NCBI GenBank assembly: GCA_021776925.1
Contig: JAJFFB010000137.1
Coordinates: 1 to 39,655, forward strand
Origin: Planctomycetota bacterium
GTDB taxonomy: Bacteria > Planctomycetota > UBA1135
Length of the DNA stretch: 39,655 nt
Direction of reading: 5' to 3'
The position numbers were made by a program, and so were the translations under genes. The notes beneath the pieces were generated by a model. It was not told where the DNA came from and did not search any database. It worked only from the letters and a program-made list of their open reading frames with translations. This document shows, in pieces, positions 1 through 7,664 of this stretch; the stretch's first letter is position 1; every line of letters begins with the position of its first letter.

Positions 1-1
1 C

Positions 2-427
2 AACGGCGACGTCTACGTCAGCGGCTACACAGACCGCGGCATTTCCGGACTCGACTGGATCACCATCCAGTACCTGCAGGAGGCGCCGCCGCAACTGGCG
101 GTGTCCAATCTGCAGCGCGGCCAGAACGCGATCCTGACCGCCAGCGATCTGCGCCCCGGCGAGAAGACCTGGTTCCTGTACAGCGCGCAGGGCAGCGGCT
201 ACGGCAGCTGCATCTCCCAGCTCGGCGACCTGTGCCTGGACCTGCTCGATCCGGTCAACAATCTCGGCCCGGCGACCGCCGACGCCGCCGGCGTGGCCAC
301 CCGCACCGCTCTGGTCCCGGCGGGCGCGCCCTTGCGCATGATTTCCTTCCAGGCCGTCGCGATCCGCGCCGCCGCCGGCGCCAACTCGGTCAAGACCAAC
401 GCCGTTGCCCAAATGATCCAGCCATAA
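2..427 (+). CDS. C-terminal fragment of a secreted SBBP-type repeat protein (5' end outside window)
   Basis: The frame is open from the first bases of the window to a TAA at 425-427, so this is the end of a longer gene. The first residues (NGDVYVSGYT, then DWITIQY) match the repeat signature of SBBP beta-propeller proteins, which are usually secreted. About 100 residues follow that look like a separate C-terminal domain, with LCLDL, a run of the type ADAAGVA, a VP turn and FQAVA. Similar C-terminal stretches end the proteins at 6182-7534 and 33478-35748. A GTG at 101 could be mistaken for a start, but the repeat signature upstream in the same frame argues against it. Family placement rests on one partial repeat; the substrate or role is unknown. 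Confidence 0.6.
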   Translation, partial: NGDVYVSGYTDRGISGLDWITIQYLQEAPPQLAVSNLQRGQNAILTASDLRPGEKTWFLYSAQGSGYGSCISQLGDLCLDLLDPVNNLGPATADAAGVATRTALVPAGAPLRMISFQAVAIRAAAGANSVKTNAVAQMIQP

Positions 428-477
428 AACGCCGTCCTGGGGCGGAATGACTTGATTCACGGCCTCATAATGCTGGC

Positions 478-693
478 ATGATCAAAATACTGCTGCCCCT
501 ATTCCCGGCCTTCGCAGCATTCGGGCCGGTGATGATGGTCATGGGTGCACGCAGCGCAGGAACACCTTGGGTGGCTTATTTCGGTGCGCTGATGTGTTCC
601 ATCGCGCTGATGACCCTCCTCATGCTGTTTGCCCAGCTCGCCAAGGAGCAGCAGAAAGGCTCCTCGGGCCCAACGACCGGATCTCAGGGTTGA
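478..693 (+). CDS. Small two-helix membrane protein, function unknown
   Basis: This 71-residue product is not recognised. It has two clear hydrophobic segments, about residues 3-23 and 33-53, separated by a short loop (ARSAGTPW). A hydrophilic, Gly/Ser-rich tail follows (KEQQKG onward). That pattern fits an inner-membrane hairpin protein. The start is the ATG at 478, 50 bp after the preceding stop; no strong ribosome binding site is visible. The gene converges on the TPR-CHAT gene and overlaps its 3' end by 10 bp. It could be a chance frame, but the paired hydrophobic segments and the fit between neighbours make it a plausible real gene. Confidence 0.5.
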   Translation: MIKILLPLFPAFAAFGPVMMVMGARSAGTPWVAYFGALMCSIALMTLLMLFAQLAKEQQKGSSGPTTGSQG

Positions 694-3600
694 CCCCAGG
701 CCCCTGACAGCACGAAAGCACCCCAGGTGTGCGGCAGGCCCGCGCCCTGGTTTTCGATGCGGTTGCGCTTGAGGAGGTCGAGCTGCGCCTGGCGCAGCGC
801 CGCGCCCACCGGCATGCCGTCGTCCCACATGCGCAGGTAGAAATCTTCCATCAGTTCCTGGGTGCTGCGATCGGGAACCGACCACAGAGACGAAATCACC
901 GTTTCGGCACCGGCCAGGCGGAAGGCGCGGCGCAGACCGACCAGGCCTTCGCCGGCTTCGGCGCGCCCCAGGCCGGTCTCACACGCCGACAGCACCACCA
1001 GATCGACCGCCGACAGATCCAGCCAGCTGACTTCCTCGGCGGTGAGGAAACCGTCCTCGAGGCTGTCACTGCTCTCGGCATTCACTCCCGCGCAGACCAG
1101 TCCGGTGAGCAGGCCGGGCATGCGGCCGACCAGATTGGCGCTGCTGCGCTCCATCACCATTTCGAAGGAACCGTCCTCCTGGATCGTTTCCTGCCACATG
1201 GATTCCAGACCTTCCGGGGCGAAGAAACCATGGGTGGCGAGGTGCACGATCGAGGACCCCGGCATGAACGCCTTCAGCGCCTCCTCGGTGGCCTCGGAGT
1301 CGGCCAGGAAGCGTCGCCGCGCATTAGGGAAGTTGGCTTCGTGCATGCTCAGCACGCCGCCGGTTTCGGTCGCGGTTGCCGGCAACGGCGGCCAACGACG
1401 ACGGAAGCGGCCGCGCAGGCTGCTCGCGGGCGCCGCCTCCTGGATCGCCGGCACTCCCTCGGTGCGCCGGTTGAAATTCACCGCCCCCATCGCCAGCAGC
1501 GAAGGTGCCTGCGCCGAAGCCTGCAGCTCTCGCGGGCGCCCAAGCTGCGCCAGATCCTGCAGGTAGACGAAGGAGTAACGCTCGACCAGATAGCGCCCGT
1601 TGGGTTCGGTCAGGACCTGGAAGGGCAGGGTGGCGAGCACTCCTTCTGGCGACACCACCACCCGGTCCACGCCTTCCAGCAGCGGTGCGATCGGATCCCA
1701 CAGCAGCGCCTCGAGGGGTCGCTCCGGCTTGCCATCTTCGCCCTCCGCAAGCGGACGCCCACCGCGCTGCCCGTGCAGGGCCGCAAGGAAGCGCTCCAAT
1801 TCATGCTCGAGCGGCTCGGCCGGTCCGAGGTCGGCCCAGCGCGGCGCCGACCATTGCGGGCGATGGAGCAGAGCGATCCAGTGCGGGGCTTTCTGGTGAA
1901 TCGGCTTCAGGCGGTGGAAGCTCACCACCGCCGTCCCCGGCTCCAGCGCCTGATTCAGGGCAGCAAAATCGACTTCGGGACCCTGGGCCCGGGCCAGCTG
2001 GCGGTTGATCTCGCGCTCCAGTTCGGCGCCCCGCTGGCGCAGGCGGTCGAGCTTGCTGCCGGATCCTGCCGGATTCTCTGCCAGGTCCGGGTCGGCCTTC
2101 TGACCGGCTGGGGCATCTGCGGCGACGGCTGCGCTGCTGGACTGGGCGTACACCGCCTTGGAAACCTGGCCCTGCAGCGTGCGCAGCTCGCTGATCAGGT
2201 CGCCCACACCCTGCGGCAGCACCGCCTGATCCCGCGCGCGGCTCTGCAGGCGCACGCGCCCGGCCAGACCCTTCCACTGCAGCGCCTTGGTCATCGCCAG
2301 ACGCAACTGCTCTTCGCTCCCCTCCAACAGCAGCAGGGAAATCAAGCCGAGATGCGGTCGATGGTTCTCCGCCAGCATGCGGAAGCGTTCCGACTCGGTC
2401 ATGCCCGGGAGCACGCGCATGCTCTGACGGTAGAGGGCTTCGGCGTAGGGCAGCAGGGTTTCCAGCGCCTGGGCAACCTCGCTGTGCTGAGCCAGGCTGA
2501 GCGCCAGGTTGTAGGCCACCGTCGAGGAACTGGGGTGGTGCGGACCGAAGGCCACCGCCTGGATGCGCAGGGCTTCCTGGTACTCGCGGATGGCCTCTTG
2601 CCGCTGCCCCATCTGCGCGAGGACCAGGCCGAGGTCGCCATGCGTTTGGCCGAGTTCCGGGTGGGCAGGATGCCGCCATTCAAGCTGGCGCTCGAGGATG
2701 GCCCGCAAGGCGGCGACGGCCTCCTCCAGCCTGCCCAGGCTACGCAGCAGATTGGCCCGCCGCCGCTCCAGGCGCACGGTGACCGGGTGCTCATCGCCGA
2801 ACAGCTTGCGTTGCAAGGCCAGACCCTGGTCCAGGAAGTCCTCGGCGATTTCGAAATTACCCAGCACCCGATGGACCTCGGCCAGATTGCCGAGACGGTA
2901 GACCATGTCCATGTGTTCGGGTCCCAATCCCTCGCGGACCACCACCACCGCCCGCTCGAGATACTCGAGATTGGCCTCGTGGTCCCCCATCGTGCCCATC
3001 AGGTTGCCGAGGTTGTTCAACGAGGTCGCGAGGGCATCGATATCCGGGGGATCGAGGGTCTCGCGGATCGCCAACGAGCGTTCCATCGCCAACCGTGCCT
3101 CCTCCAACTTCCCCACGGACTCCAGCACCAGGCCGAGTCCGTTGAGGTAATAGGAAAGAGTGCGCGGATCCCCCGGTTCAGGCTGGGCCTCGCCGATGCG
3201 CACCGCTTCTTCGATGGCCGCCTGTGCTTCGGCGAAACGGCCGGCTTCCCACAGCGCCATGCCGATGTTGTGGTACACCGTCGCAACGGTGTTGTGGTCC
3301 GGGCCCAGAGTACGGAGGTAGCGCTCCAGGGCCACCTGGTAATGGACCAGGGCTTCGTCGTAACGCCCCAGCGTTTTCAGCATGAGCCCAGACCTGAGCT
3401 CCTGCTTCATGGTCGTCGCATGATCAGGGCCCAGGTTCTTCTCCGCCACCTCGCCGTGCCAGAGCGAATACTCCAGATACTCCTCGAGTCGGTTGAGTTG
3501 CTGGGTGAAGAACTGCAGACTCTCGAGCGACCAGATCAGCTCGGCGCTGTCACGACCGTGAACCCGCACCTGCATGTCGAGATTGCGACGCAGAACCTCG

Positions 3601-4175
3601 ATGACTCCAGCCTTGTCCTCTTGCATGTAGAGGGCGCGCGACAGGCCCTGACGCAAGAAGACCAGGTGGATGCAGTCCGGGCCGTACTTCTCGATGATGG
3701 CCTGTTCGCGGGCCAGGCCGTCGGCCACCATCGCCGCGATGAGTATTTCGTTACTGGGGGTGGGCGGTTGCCCGCGCGTCATCAGCAGGGTGTAGCTGCC
3801 CTCCGCCAGCTTCGAACCCCCGGCGTAGAGCTGGTAGCGCTGACCCGGGATCATCTTGCCGGTGAGCACGGCGTTGCCCATCGGCAGGTTCCCTTCGCCC
3901 GCGTCGATCAAATTGCCTAGTTCGTCCCGCAGGATGAGGTGGGTGGTGAAGTACAAGGACCGCATCTCGATGCGGTAGAAGTCTTCTTCCTCGACTTCGA
4001 AGTGCCACAGGCTGGCGTGGACCGGAAGGTGCTCCGGGTCGGCCTCAAGCGCAGGCGTCACCACCAGCGGCAGGGCGCGCGTCCATTCCGCTTCGACCGC
4101 CTGGTTCAGCGGGAGCAGAAGATCTTGAGTGGGGGCTGCTTCCTGCGCAGCGAGCAGGAGGATGGAGGCGAGCAT
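684..4175 (-). CDS. Secreted TPR-CHAT protein (CHAT-domain Cys protease family)
   Basis: The product has 1163 residues. An N-terminal hydrophobic stretch (MLASILLLAAQEA) looks like a short signal peptide. Residues about 40-140 resemble a PPC-like beta domain (FRIEMRS, then GQRYQLYAGG and SYTLLMTRG). The centre, about 190-600, is a run of TPR repeats of the 42-residue type (YDEALVHYQVALERY, FAEAQAAIEEAVRIG). The last 350 residues are a CHAT domain with the expected caspase-like dyad: His982 in HLATHGFF and Cys1065 in LSACETG, followed by AGEGLVGLRRAF and a WGAFVLSG end. CHAT proteins are caspase/separase-related peptidases, usually activated by partners bound to the TPRs. The target here is unknown. 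It lies 65 bp downstream of the histone gene on the same strand. A second paralogue-like protein lies at 26458-29511. Confidence 0.88.
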   Translation of the reverse strand: MLASILLLAAQEAAPTQDLLLPLNQAVEAEWTRALPLVVTPALEADPEHLPVHASLWHFEVEEEDFYRIEMRSLYFTTHLILRDELGNLIDAGEGNLPMGNAVLTGKMIPGQRYQLYAGGSKLAEGSYTLLMTRGQPPTPSNEILIAAMVADGLAREQAIIEKYGPDCIHLVFLRQGLSRALYMQEDKAGVIEVLRRNLDMQVRVHGRDSAELIWSLESLQFFTQQLNRLEEYLEYSLWHGEVAEKNLGPDHATTMKQELRSGLMLKTLGRYDEALVHYQVALERYLRTLGPDHNTVATVYHNIGMALWEAGRFAEAQAAIEEAVRIGEAQPEPGDPRTLSYYLNGLGLVLESVGKLEEARLAMERSLAIRETLDPPDIDALATSLNNLGNLMGTMGDHEANLEYLERAVVVVREGLGPEHMDMVYRLGNLAEVHRVLGNFEIAEDFLDQGLALQRKLFGDEHPVTVRLERRRANLLRSLGRLEEAVAALRAILERQLEWRHPAHPELGQTHGDLGLVLAQMGQRQEAIREYQEALRIQAVAFGPHHPSSSTVAYNLALSLAQHSEVAQALETLLPYAEALYRQSMRVLPGMTESERFRMLAENHRPHLGLISLLLLEGSEEQLRLAMTKALQWKGLAGRVRLQSRARDQAVLPQGVGDLISELRTLQGQVSKAVYAQSSSAAVAADAPAGQKADPDLAENPAGSGSKLDRLRQRGAELEREINRQLARAQGPEVDFAALNQALEPGTAVVSFHRLKPIHQKAPHWIALLHRPQWSAPRWADLGPAEPLEHELERFLAALHGQRGGRPLAEGEDGKPERPLEALLWDPIAPLLEGVDRVVVSPEGVLATLPFQVLTEPNGRYLVERYSFVYLQDLAQLGRPRELQASAQAPSLLAMGAVNFNRRTEGVPAIQEAAPASSLRGRFRRRWPPLPATATETGGVLSMHEANFPNARRRFLADSEATEEALKAFMPGSSIVHLATHGFFAPEGLESMWQETIQEDGSFEMVMERSSANLVGRMPGLLTGLVCAGVNAESSDSLEDGFLTAEEVSWLDLSAVDLVVLSACETGLGRAEAGEGLVGLRRAFRLAGAETVISSLWSVPDRSTQELMEDFYLRMWDDGMPVGAALRQAQLDLLKRNRIENQGAGLPHTWGAFVLSGAWGQP

Positions 4176-4204
4176 GGTGGCTGCGCCAGCCTATCAGGTG
4201 GCCA

Positions 4205-4227
4205 GGGGGCAGCCGCGTACCGCCCCC
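4205..4227. terminator. GC-rich hairpin between histone and TPR-CHAT genes
   Basis: GGGGGC (4205-4210) can pair with GCCCCC (4222-4227) around an 11-nt loop. It starts 14 nt past the histone stop on the minus strand and lies before the TPR-CHAT start. There is no T-tract after it, so it may attenuate rather than terminate. Confidence 0.3.
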
Positions 4228-4240
4228 CGGTCGGCAGAAC

Positions 4241-4459
4241 TCAGGCGTCGCCGCCGCCGCCGCCGCTGGGCATCACGAAATCGCGATCCATCACCGTCTT
4301 GCGGCGGTCGGCGCCGGCGCGGGCGACGGCGTCATCGCACAATTGACGGATCAGGGCGCTAAGAGCGGGAGGCACGTTGCCGGAGGTGTTCATGCCGGAC
4401 TTGGCCTTGATGTAGTTCTTGACCTTGGACACGACGACCAGGACTTCAGAATCGCTCAT
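4241..4459 (-). CDS. Bacterial histone-fold protein (HBb/Bd0055-like)
   Basis: This 72-residue product has the layout of a minimal histone fold. A first helix (VSKVKNYIKAKSG) is followed by a loop (MNTSGNVP), a long central helix (ALSALIRQLCDDAVARAG), and the canonical second-loop motif ADRRKTVMDRDF. The RKTV-x-x-x-D pattern is the archaeal/bacterial histone hallmark. From memory, it closely resembles the Bdellovibrio histone Bd0055, which has EVLVVTSKVK, MNTSA and GRKTVMARD in the same order. Such proteins dimerise and bind DNA and can be major chromatin components. A glycine-rich tail (PSGGGGGDA) replaces most of helix three. The start at 4459 is chosen over an in-frame ATG at 4501 because GAGGAAG sits 5 nt upstream and similarity begins there. 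One cysteine lies in the central helix. Confidence 0.85.
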   Translation of the reverse strand: MSDSEVLVVVSKVKNYIKAKSGMNTSGNVPPALSALIRQLCDDAVARAGADRRKTVMDRDFVMPSGGGGGDA

Positions 4460-4464
4460 GGAGA

Positions 4465-4471
4465 CTTCCTC
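4465..4471 (-). promoter_or_regulatory. Ribosome binding site of the histone gene
   Basis: On the minus strand this reads GAGGAAG, 5 nt before the ATG at 4459. It decides the start against the in-frame ATG at 4501, which would add 14 residues without similarity to histones. Confidence 0.65.
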
Positions 4472-4537
4472 GGAAACCGGGACAATGAGAGGGCGTTTCA
4501 AACCCGCCGCCGCTGCAGCGAATCGGCCCGGGTGCAG

Positions 4538-4570
4538 TCTATAGCCTGTTGAGGGCAGTTTCAGCCCTCA
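4538..4570 (-). promoter_or_regulatory. Candidate promoter with inverted-repeat operator upstream of histone gene
   Basis: TGAGGGC (4550-4556) and GCCCTCA (4564-4570) form a perfect 7-bp inverted repeat with a 7-nt spacer. On the minus strand a TATAGA box (4538-4543) follows it by 6 nt and could be a -10 element, giving a leader of about 70 nt to the histone start. The repeat would then occupy the -35/-10 region, as an operator would. No convincing -35 is visible, and the repeat could instead be an RNA hairpin. Confidence 0.3.
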
Positions 4571-5236
4571 GACCCGATTCAGGGCTGGATGGCGGGCGGG
4601 CTCCCGACTTAGGAAGTTGCTTATTTTCGAGCCACAAGCCTGCCGGAAATCGCCCTTCGCCAACCTCCTTGGACTTGCCAAGGGTGGCCGATGAGGCGGC
4701 AATAGTAGACCTCCTCCCAGGGCGGATCCGTTTGTTGAGAATCGTCTCTCGGCTCGGCTGGCTTTCCAGCGCGGTTGGTGCCCAAGGCGACCTGGGAAGG
4801 GGCCGTCGAGGGTCGCGAGGATGGCTTGGATCCTGCTTGCATCCATTTCGTTCCTGGCTCGGGAATGACCGTTATACAACGATGTAACCCTTTTTAATCA
4901 AGGAAGTTAAACCCAACAATCGAGTCCGCCAACGGACCAACGATGGGGTGAAGTCTGGTCTGCTGACTGGCCCGACATCAGGCACCAGGCCATCCCATTT
5001 AGCGGGGACGAGGGCAGGCCACAGCGCTGTCCAAGCACGCCAGACATCTCGGGCCCTCAGGTGCCACCGTCCCGGCGCGGAAGCGCTCTGCGTCGGCAAC
5101 CCCAAGGCCAGGCCCCCTCATCCAACCCAAGCGTTTCCAGAGTCTGTGCTTAGAGCTCCGCTGCCGGCTCCATCCAGAGCTCCGACCGGCTGCAGAAAGG
5201 GCAAAAAAAATCTGCAAAATCCATAAGCTGAGGCCC
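4571..5236. other. Long stretch without a recognisable gene
   Basis: No frame here has coding character or resembles a known protein. The longest open frames (4568-4879 minus, 4948-5226 plus) have erratic composition. A locally AT-rich part (about 4865-4925) stands out against the GC-rich surroundings and could hold promoters for the divergent histone and epimerase genes. No tRNA-like or riboswitch-like fold was recognised. Confidence 0.5.
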
Positions 5237-6103
5237 ATGAACGCGTCCTCTCCCCCTTCTGAGGTCCTCTTTGGCATGAATCTCCTGCTGTGGACCACCC
5301 ACCTCACCGACGCCCACCAGCCGCTGCTCGGCGCGCTGCAGGCGATGGGTTTCGACGGCGTTGAGGTGCCGGTGATCGAGGGCGACGGCGCTCACTTCCG
5401 CGCTGCCCGCGCCTGGATCGAGCAAGCCGGCATGAAGCAGACCGCGGTGACGGTGGTGGACGAGAGCTGCAATCCGGCCAGCGCCGACGCGGCGGTGCGC
5501 GCCGCCGCCGCCGACAAGCTGCGCTGGGCGATCGAGATGGCGCACGCGCTCGGCGCGCCCGTGCTGTGCGGCCCCTTCCACTCCGCCTACAAGCTGTTCA
5601 GCGGCCAGGGACCACAGCCCGACGAACTCGCCTGGAGCGCCGAGGTGTTGCGCACGGTTGCCGACGACGCCCAGGCCGCCGGGGTGAAGCTGGCGGTCGA
5701 GCCGCTCAACCGTTTCGAGTGCTATCTGCTCAACACTGCGGAACAGGCCCGGGCCTATCTGGCTCAGGTCGACCATCCGGCGGTGGGCTACCTCTACGAC
5801 ACCCACCACGCCCACATCGAGGAAGAGAGCGCAGACCAGGCGATCAGCGCCTCGGCAGCCGAAATCTGCCACATCCATATCAGCGAGAACCACCGTGGCG
5901 TGCCCGGCCGCGGCCAGGTGGCGTGGGCGCCGACCTTCGCCGCCCTGAAGAAAAATGGATATGGTGGCTGGCTGACGATCGAGTCCTTTTCCAGGCTCGA
6001 TCCCGATTTCGCCGGAGGCATCCACATCTGGCGAGACTATTGCAAGGACCCGATGGAGGTCCCCCGTGACGGCCTTGAATTCATGCAACAGGGAATGACC
6101 TGA
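5237..6103 (+). CDS. Sugar 3-epimerase of the D-tagatose/D-psicose (allulose) 3-epimerase family
   Basis: The product is 288 residues, the usual length of these TIM-barrel epimerases. They interconvert ketoses at C3 using a divalent metal. The metal ligands are visible: Glu155 (VEPLNRFE), Asp188 (YDTHH), His214 (HIHISENHRG) and Glu249 (TIESF). His191 and Arg220 sit where the substrate-binding His and Arg of the family lie. The spacing between these residues matches that of the characterised Agrobacterium enzyme as I recall it, shifted by three. The start is ATG 5237 with GAGG just upstream; an in-frame ATG at 5276 is possible. No sugar transporter or kinase lies nearby to identify the substrate. 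Hydroxypyruvate isomerase-like activity is a less likely alternative. Confidence 0.85.
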   Translation: MNASSPPSEVLFGMNLLLWTTHLTDAHQPLLGALQAMGFDGVEVPVIEGDGAHFRAARAWIEQAGMKQTAVTVVDESCNPASADAAVRAAAADKLRWAIEMAHALGAPVLCGPFHSAYKLFSGQGPQPDELAWSAEVLRTVADDAQAAGVKLAVEPLNRFECYLLNTAEQARAYLAQVDHPAVGYLYDTHHAHIEEESADQAISASAAEICHIHISENHRGVPGRGQVAWAPTFAALKKNGYGGWLTIESFSRLDPDFAGGIHIWRDYCKDPMEVPRDGLEFMQQGMT

Positions 6104-6181
6104 ATCAGACATGAGACAAAGCACTTCCAGTGTCGAGAGGATCGCGCACCGGCCACCAGGTTCATGAGTTAGGCTGGGACG

Positions 6182-7534
6182 ATGAGGATGGTTCCAGTTC
6201 TATTGGCGGTCCTTTCCTGGTCCGGTGTTTGCGCGCCCGCCATGGCGCAGGGATACGCGATCACCGACCTCGGCAATCTCAGCACCAATCCCAAGCACGC
6301 CAGCCTCGCCGGCGGCATCAACCACCGAGGGCACGTGCACGGGGATTCCGAGATCCCAGCTCCACAAGGCTTTGGCGCCACCCATGCCTTTCTGTGGGAC
6401 GGACAACAGTTGATCGAGATCGATCCGTTGAAGCCTGCGCTGTCCTTCCGCGGGCAATTGAACGACTCGGATCAATGCGTGGGCTACTCGTCGGCGGGCA
6501 GCACCCAATCCCACGCCTACCTGTGGGAGAACGGCGTCACTCGGGATATTCACGTCGGCAACCTGAATTTCAGCCGGGCCTTCGACCTCAATCGTGTCGG
6601 CTACGTCACCGGGGTCTATGCCGACATGCTGCCGGGCAATCCGGTGAGTCAATTCCGACCCTTCCTGCGCGAGCCCAATGGAGCTTGGATCGATCTCGGG
6701 ACCTTTGGGGGTGACGAGGGCCACGCCCACGCGATCAACGACCACCTACAGGTTGTGGGCTTCGCCCGTGATCCGGGCCAGCGCCACATGGGTTTCCTAT
6801 GGAGCCTGAGCACCGGGATGCTGGATCTCGGGCACCTGGGCGGGACCTTCTGCAATCCTGAGGACTTGAACAACCTTGGTCAGGTGGTCGGGTCCAGCCG
6901 CGACGCGGCCGGCAACCTACGGCCCTTCCTGTGGCAGGCCGGTGTGATGACCGACCTGGGCACTCTCGGCGGCGCCACTGGGACCGCCAAGGGCATCAAC
7001 CGGGCGAGTGAGGTGGTGGGGAATTGCCTCGACCCCAGCGGCATCCAACGAGCGGCGATCTGGCAAGGAGGTGCGGTGGTCGACCTGAATCACCTCATAC
7101 CCGCGGGTTCAGGGTGGGAATTGACCGGCGCCCGCGACATCAACGACCTAGGCGAGATCTGCGGAACGGGATTCCTCCATGGCAACCGGAGGGCCTACAA
7201 GCTCACTCCGCTGCAGTCACACCCACGCCTATCTGGTGCCGTTCCGGGGATCGCCGGGCGCCTCAACGCAGTCTATGGAATGGGATTCACACCAGGCGTC
7301 ACCATCGGTCTGGCCTGGGGAAGTTCCTTCGGCAGCACGGTCCTGCCGGGCTGTGGCCTCAGCCTCGACATCCAAGGAGCCCGCCTGCTGACCCAGGTCC
7401 TTGCGGATGACGAGGGCCGACTCGAAGCCACCTACCAGGTGCCTTCCCGTTGGAGCGGCCAGATGGTTCTTTTGCAGGCCTTCGAGCTCACCACCTGTTT
7501 GCTCAGCGATTGGACCCAGCAGATCCTGGACTGA
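6182..7534 (+). CDS. Secreted HAF-repeat protein with shared C-terminal domain
   Basis: The 450-residue product begins with a signal peptide (MRMVPVLLAVLSWSGVCAPAMA, cleavage likely after AMA, before QGYAITDLG). Residues about 25-345 contain HAF-type repeats built around HAFLWDG, HAYLWENG, MGFLWS and RPFLWQAG. Each is followed by a DLGxLGG step and a GINxxxEVVG step. HAF-repeat proteins are extracellular and probably form a propeller-like fold; no enzymatic role is established. The last ~95 residues (from GRLNAVYGMG) form a distinct domain with paired Cys and an ADDEGRLEATYQVP stretch. It resembles the ends of the proteins at 2-427 and 33478-35748. The start at ATG 6182 is supported by the signal peptide. 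No operon partner is evident. Confidence 0.8.
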   Translation: MRMVPVLLAVLSWSGVCAPAMAQGYAITDLGNLSTNPKHASLAGGINHRGHVHGDSEIPAPQGFGATHAFLWDGQQLIEIDPLKPALSFRGQLNDSDQCVGYSSAGSTQSHAYLWENGVTRDIHVGNLNFSRAFDLNRVGYVTGVYADMLPGNPVSQFRPFLREPNGAWIDLGTFGGDEGHAHAINDHLQVVGFARDPGQRHMGFLWSLSTGMLDLGHLGGTFCNPEDLNNLGQVVGSSRDAAGNLRPFLWQAGVMTDLGTLGGATGTAKGINRASEVVGNCLDPSGIQRAAIWQGGAVVDLNHLIPAGSGWELTGARDINDLGEICGTGFLHGNRRAYKLTPLQSHPRLSGAVPGIAGRLNAVYGMGFTPGVTIGLAWGSSFGSTVLPGCGLSLDIQGARLLTQVLADDEGRLEATYQVPSRWSGQMVLLQAFELTTCLLSDWTQQILD

Positions 7535-7577
7535 GCGGAAGCCCTGCCGGGAATCCAGCGGCGAGGCCGGATTACCC

Positions 7578-7604
7578 TTGCCAATAGGGCTTTCGGGGCA
7601 TAAT
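7578..7604 (+). promoter_or_regulatory. Candidate sigma70-type promoter of the oxidoreductase/Rnf operon
   Basis: TTGCCA (7578-7583) and CATAAT (7599-7604) are each one base from consensus, but the 15-nt spacer is short. The site lies 60 nt upstream of the first gene of the long operon, in the only sizeable gap before it. Confidence 0.35.
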
Positions 7605-7664
7605 GAGAGTCTGCGATCCTTCCGTCGTGGTTAGCCCGGGCGGTGGGTTCGGGTTCCTACCGCC

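Noticed and set aside
729..3920. Very long open frame on the plus strand opposite the first TPR-CHAT gene
   Set aside because: It mirrors a clear TPR-CHAT gene. Its product is rich in His, Arg and Gln with no domain, as expected for the reverse strand of GC-rich coding DNA.
4568..4879. Possible 103-residue minus-strand protein in the gene-free stretch
   Set aside because: No signal, domain or ribosome binding site, and composition is erratic.
5150..6124. 324-codon minus-strand frame across the epimerase gene
   Set aside because: The plus strand encodes all metal ligands of the epimerase family with correct spacing.
7539..7592. Long-range pairing AAGCCCT / AGGGCTT after the HAF gene as a terminator
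   Set aside because: The 40-nt loop is too large, there is no T-tract, and it overlaps the candidate operon promoter.
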